Source: Nemania diffusa
Lineage: Eukaryota > Ascomycota > Sordariomycetes > Xylariales > Xylariaceae
Direction of reading: 5' to 3'
Assembly: GCA_038501195.1 (NCBI GenBank)
Contig: JBBPUQ010000008.1
Location: 2,986,501 to 3,050,500 of the forward strand
Length of the DNA stretch: 64,000 bases
Shown here: positions 63,401 through 64,000 of the stretch, one piece after another
How the letters are laid out: each line of letters opens with the position of its first letter
Position numbering within the stretch: the first letter of the stretch is position 1
Position numbers and translations under genes: made by a program
The notes under the pieces: generated by a model
Told to the model about the DNA's origin: nothing
Databases searched by the model: none
The model's input: only the letters and a program-made list of their open reading frames with translations

Positions 63401-63722
63401 TGTTGGTACTATATTCGTACATATATTGGACGTACTGCGTACGCAGTATGTACAGCCTATATAATAGTCACAACCTACAGCCTAGTTAACTGGACTCTAG
63501 TCCAGTCAACTACAGGTCACCTAACCTACCAGTCACCTGACCTACAGGTCATATAACCTACAGGTCACCTGACCTGTACGGCCTTATATAGCCTGTACAG
63601 TAGCCCACACCACCCACATTCTAGACTTAAAAATTATAGCATTTAAAGACTTTGATCCTAGTGCTACCGCTTTGCATACGACCTTCGGTCGTACAGTACT
63701 ACCATAGTACAGCCAACCGACA
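63401..63722 (+). repeat. right LTR, unmutated
   Basis: TGTTGGTAC...ACCGACA, followed directly by the GTTAT duplication. Contains short palindromes (TACTGCGTACGCAGTA at 63433-63448 and GACCTTCGGTC at 63680-63690). Confidence 0.9.
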
Positions 63723-63727
63723 GTTAT

Positions 63728-64000
63728 ATATATTAATTTTAAATTTTTATATAAATATTTAATTAAATTAAAAATTATATAAAAAAAACAATTTATAATT
63801 AATATTATATTATTTTAAAAAATATATAAAAATTATAAAATTATAAAAATATATTAAATTAATAATAAAAATAATTTAATAAATATTTATATAAAAAAAA
63901 TATTTAATTAAATATTAAAAAAATTAATTAATATAAATAAATTAATTATATAAATAAAAATATATATAAATTAATTAAATAATAAAAAAAATAATAAAAA
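63728..64000. other. AT-rich block to the end of the window
   Basis: Composition changes sharply right after the target duplication of the LTR element. Nearly pure A/T, no gene. Confidence 0.65.

Larger units (their letters stand above)
61430..63722. mobile_element. short non-coding LTR element (LARD/TRIM-like), 2.3 kb
   Basis: Two LTRs of identical length (322 bp; 61430-61751 and 63401-63722) enclose 1649 bp. A perfect 5-bp duplication GTTAT flanks the element (61425-61429 and 63723-63727). The LTRs run from TGTTGGTAC to ACCGACA in the unmutated copy. A purine-rich stretch (AAAAGAGAAAAG) lies just before the right LTR as expected for a polypurine tract. The interior has no pol or gag-like frame, only a 24-bp minisatellite and a C-rich stretch, so it is a non-autonomous element. 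Its left ~800 bp are RIP-mutated and its right ~1.5 kb are not. Confidence 0.88.

Overview
The window looks like nuclear DNA of a filamentous ascomycete (Pezizomycotina). Genes are broken by many short GT-AG introns of about 50-110 bp, and the gene families (highly reducing PKS, LaeA/UMTA-like methyltransferase, fungal P450, MBOAT-type acetyltransferase, HMT1-like ABC half-transporter, Fot1/pogo transposon) are typical of that group. Islands of ordinary base composition alternate sharply with extremely AT-rich blocks made of mutated repeats. Where a mutated and a less mutated copy of one repeat can be aligned (61430-61751 against 63401-63722), every difference in the stretch I checked base by base is C to T or G to A. 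That is the mark of repeat-induced point mutation (RIP), so this is a two-compartment, RIP-shaped genome region.

Layout. 1-490 AT-rich. 556-741 a small inverted-repeat element (MITE). 1587-9156 (minus) an intact seven-exon highly reducing polyketide synthase of 2370 aa. 10562-12548 (plus) an intact seven-exon MFS transporter of 553 aa, divergent from the PKS across 1.4 kb. 14290-26460 is mostly AT-rich wreckage with two less mutated islands: 18060-18540, and 23520-25130 with a 33-bp minisatellite. 26888-28747 is an intact, unmutated Fot1/pogo-type transposon. 31848-34344 is an HMT1-like ABC half-transporter with a frameshift and a lost N-terminus. 35201-36046 is a single-exon methyltransferase. 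36434-41031 is a 4.6-kb AT-rich block bounded by inverted repeats, one of which runs into the 3' end of a second methyltransferase (40921-41986, minus). 42443-44328 (minus) is an MBOAT-type acetyltransferase cut by a 468-bp hAT-type MITE. It is divergent from an intact 500-aa cytochrome P450 (44645-46570). From 46.8 kb to the end there are essentially only RIP-degraded repeats, including two LTR elements (52380-58891 and 61430-63722) and a 211-bp near-perfect palindromic MITE at 47834-48044.

PKS, exporter, two methyltransferases, an acetyltransferase and a P450 are the usual parts of a fungal secondary-metabolite cluster. Here they lie in four islands separated by degraded transposons. The core PKS, MFS, first methyltransferase and P450 have intact reading frames. 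The acetyltransferase, the ABC transporter and probably the second methyltransferase are damaged, so the locus reads as a cluster (or two neighbouring ones) being broken up by transposons and RIP. No product can be assigned from sequence alone.
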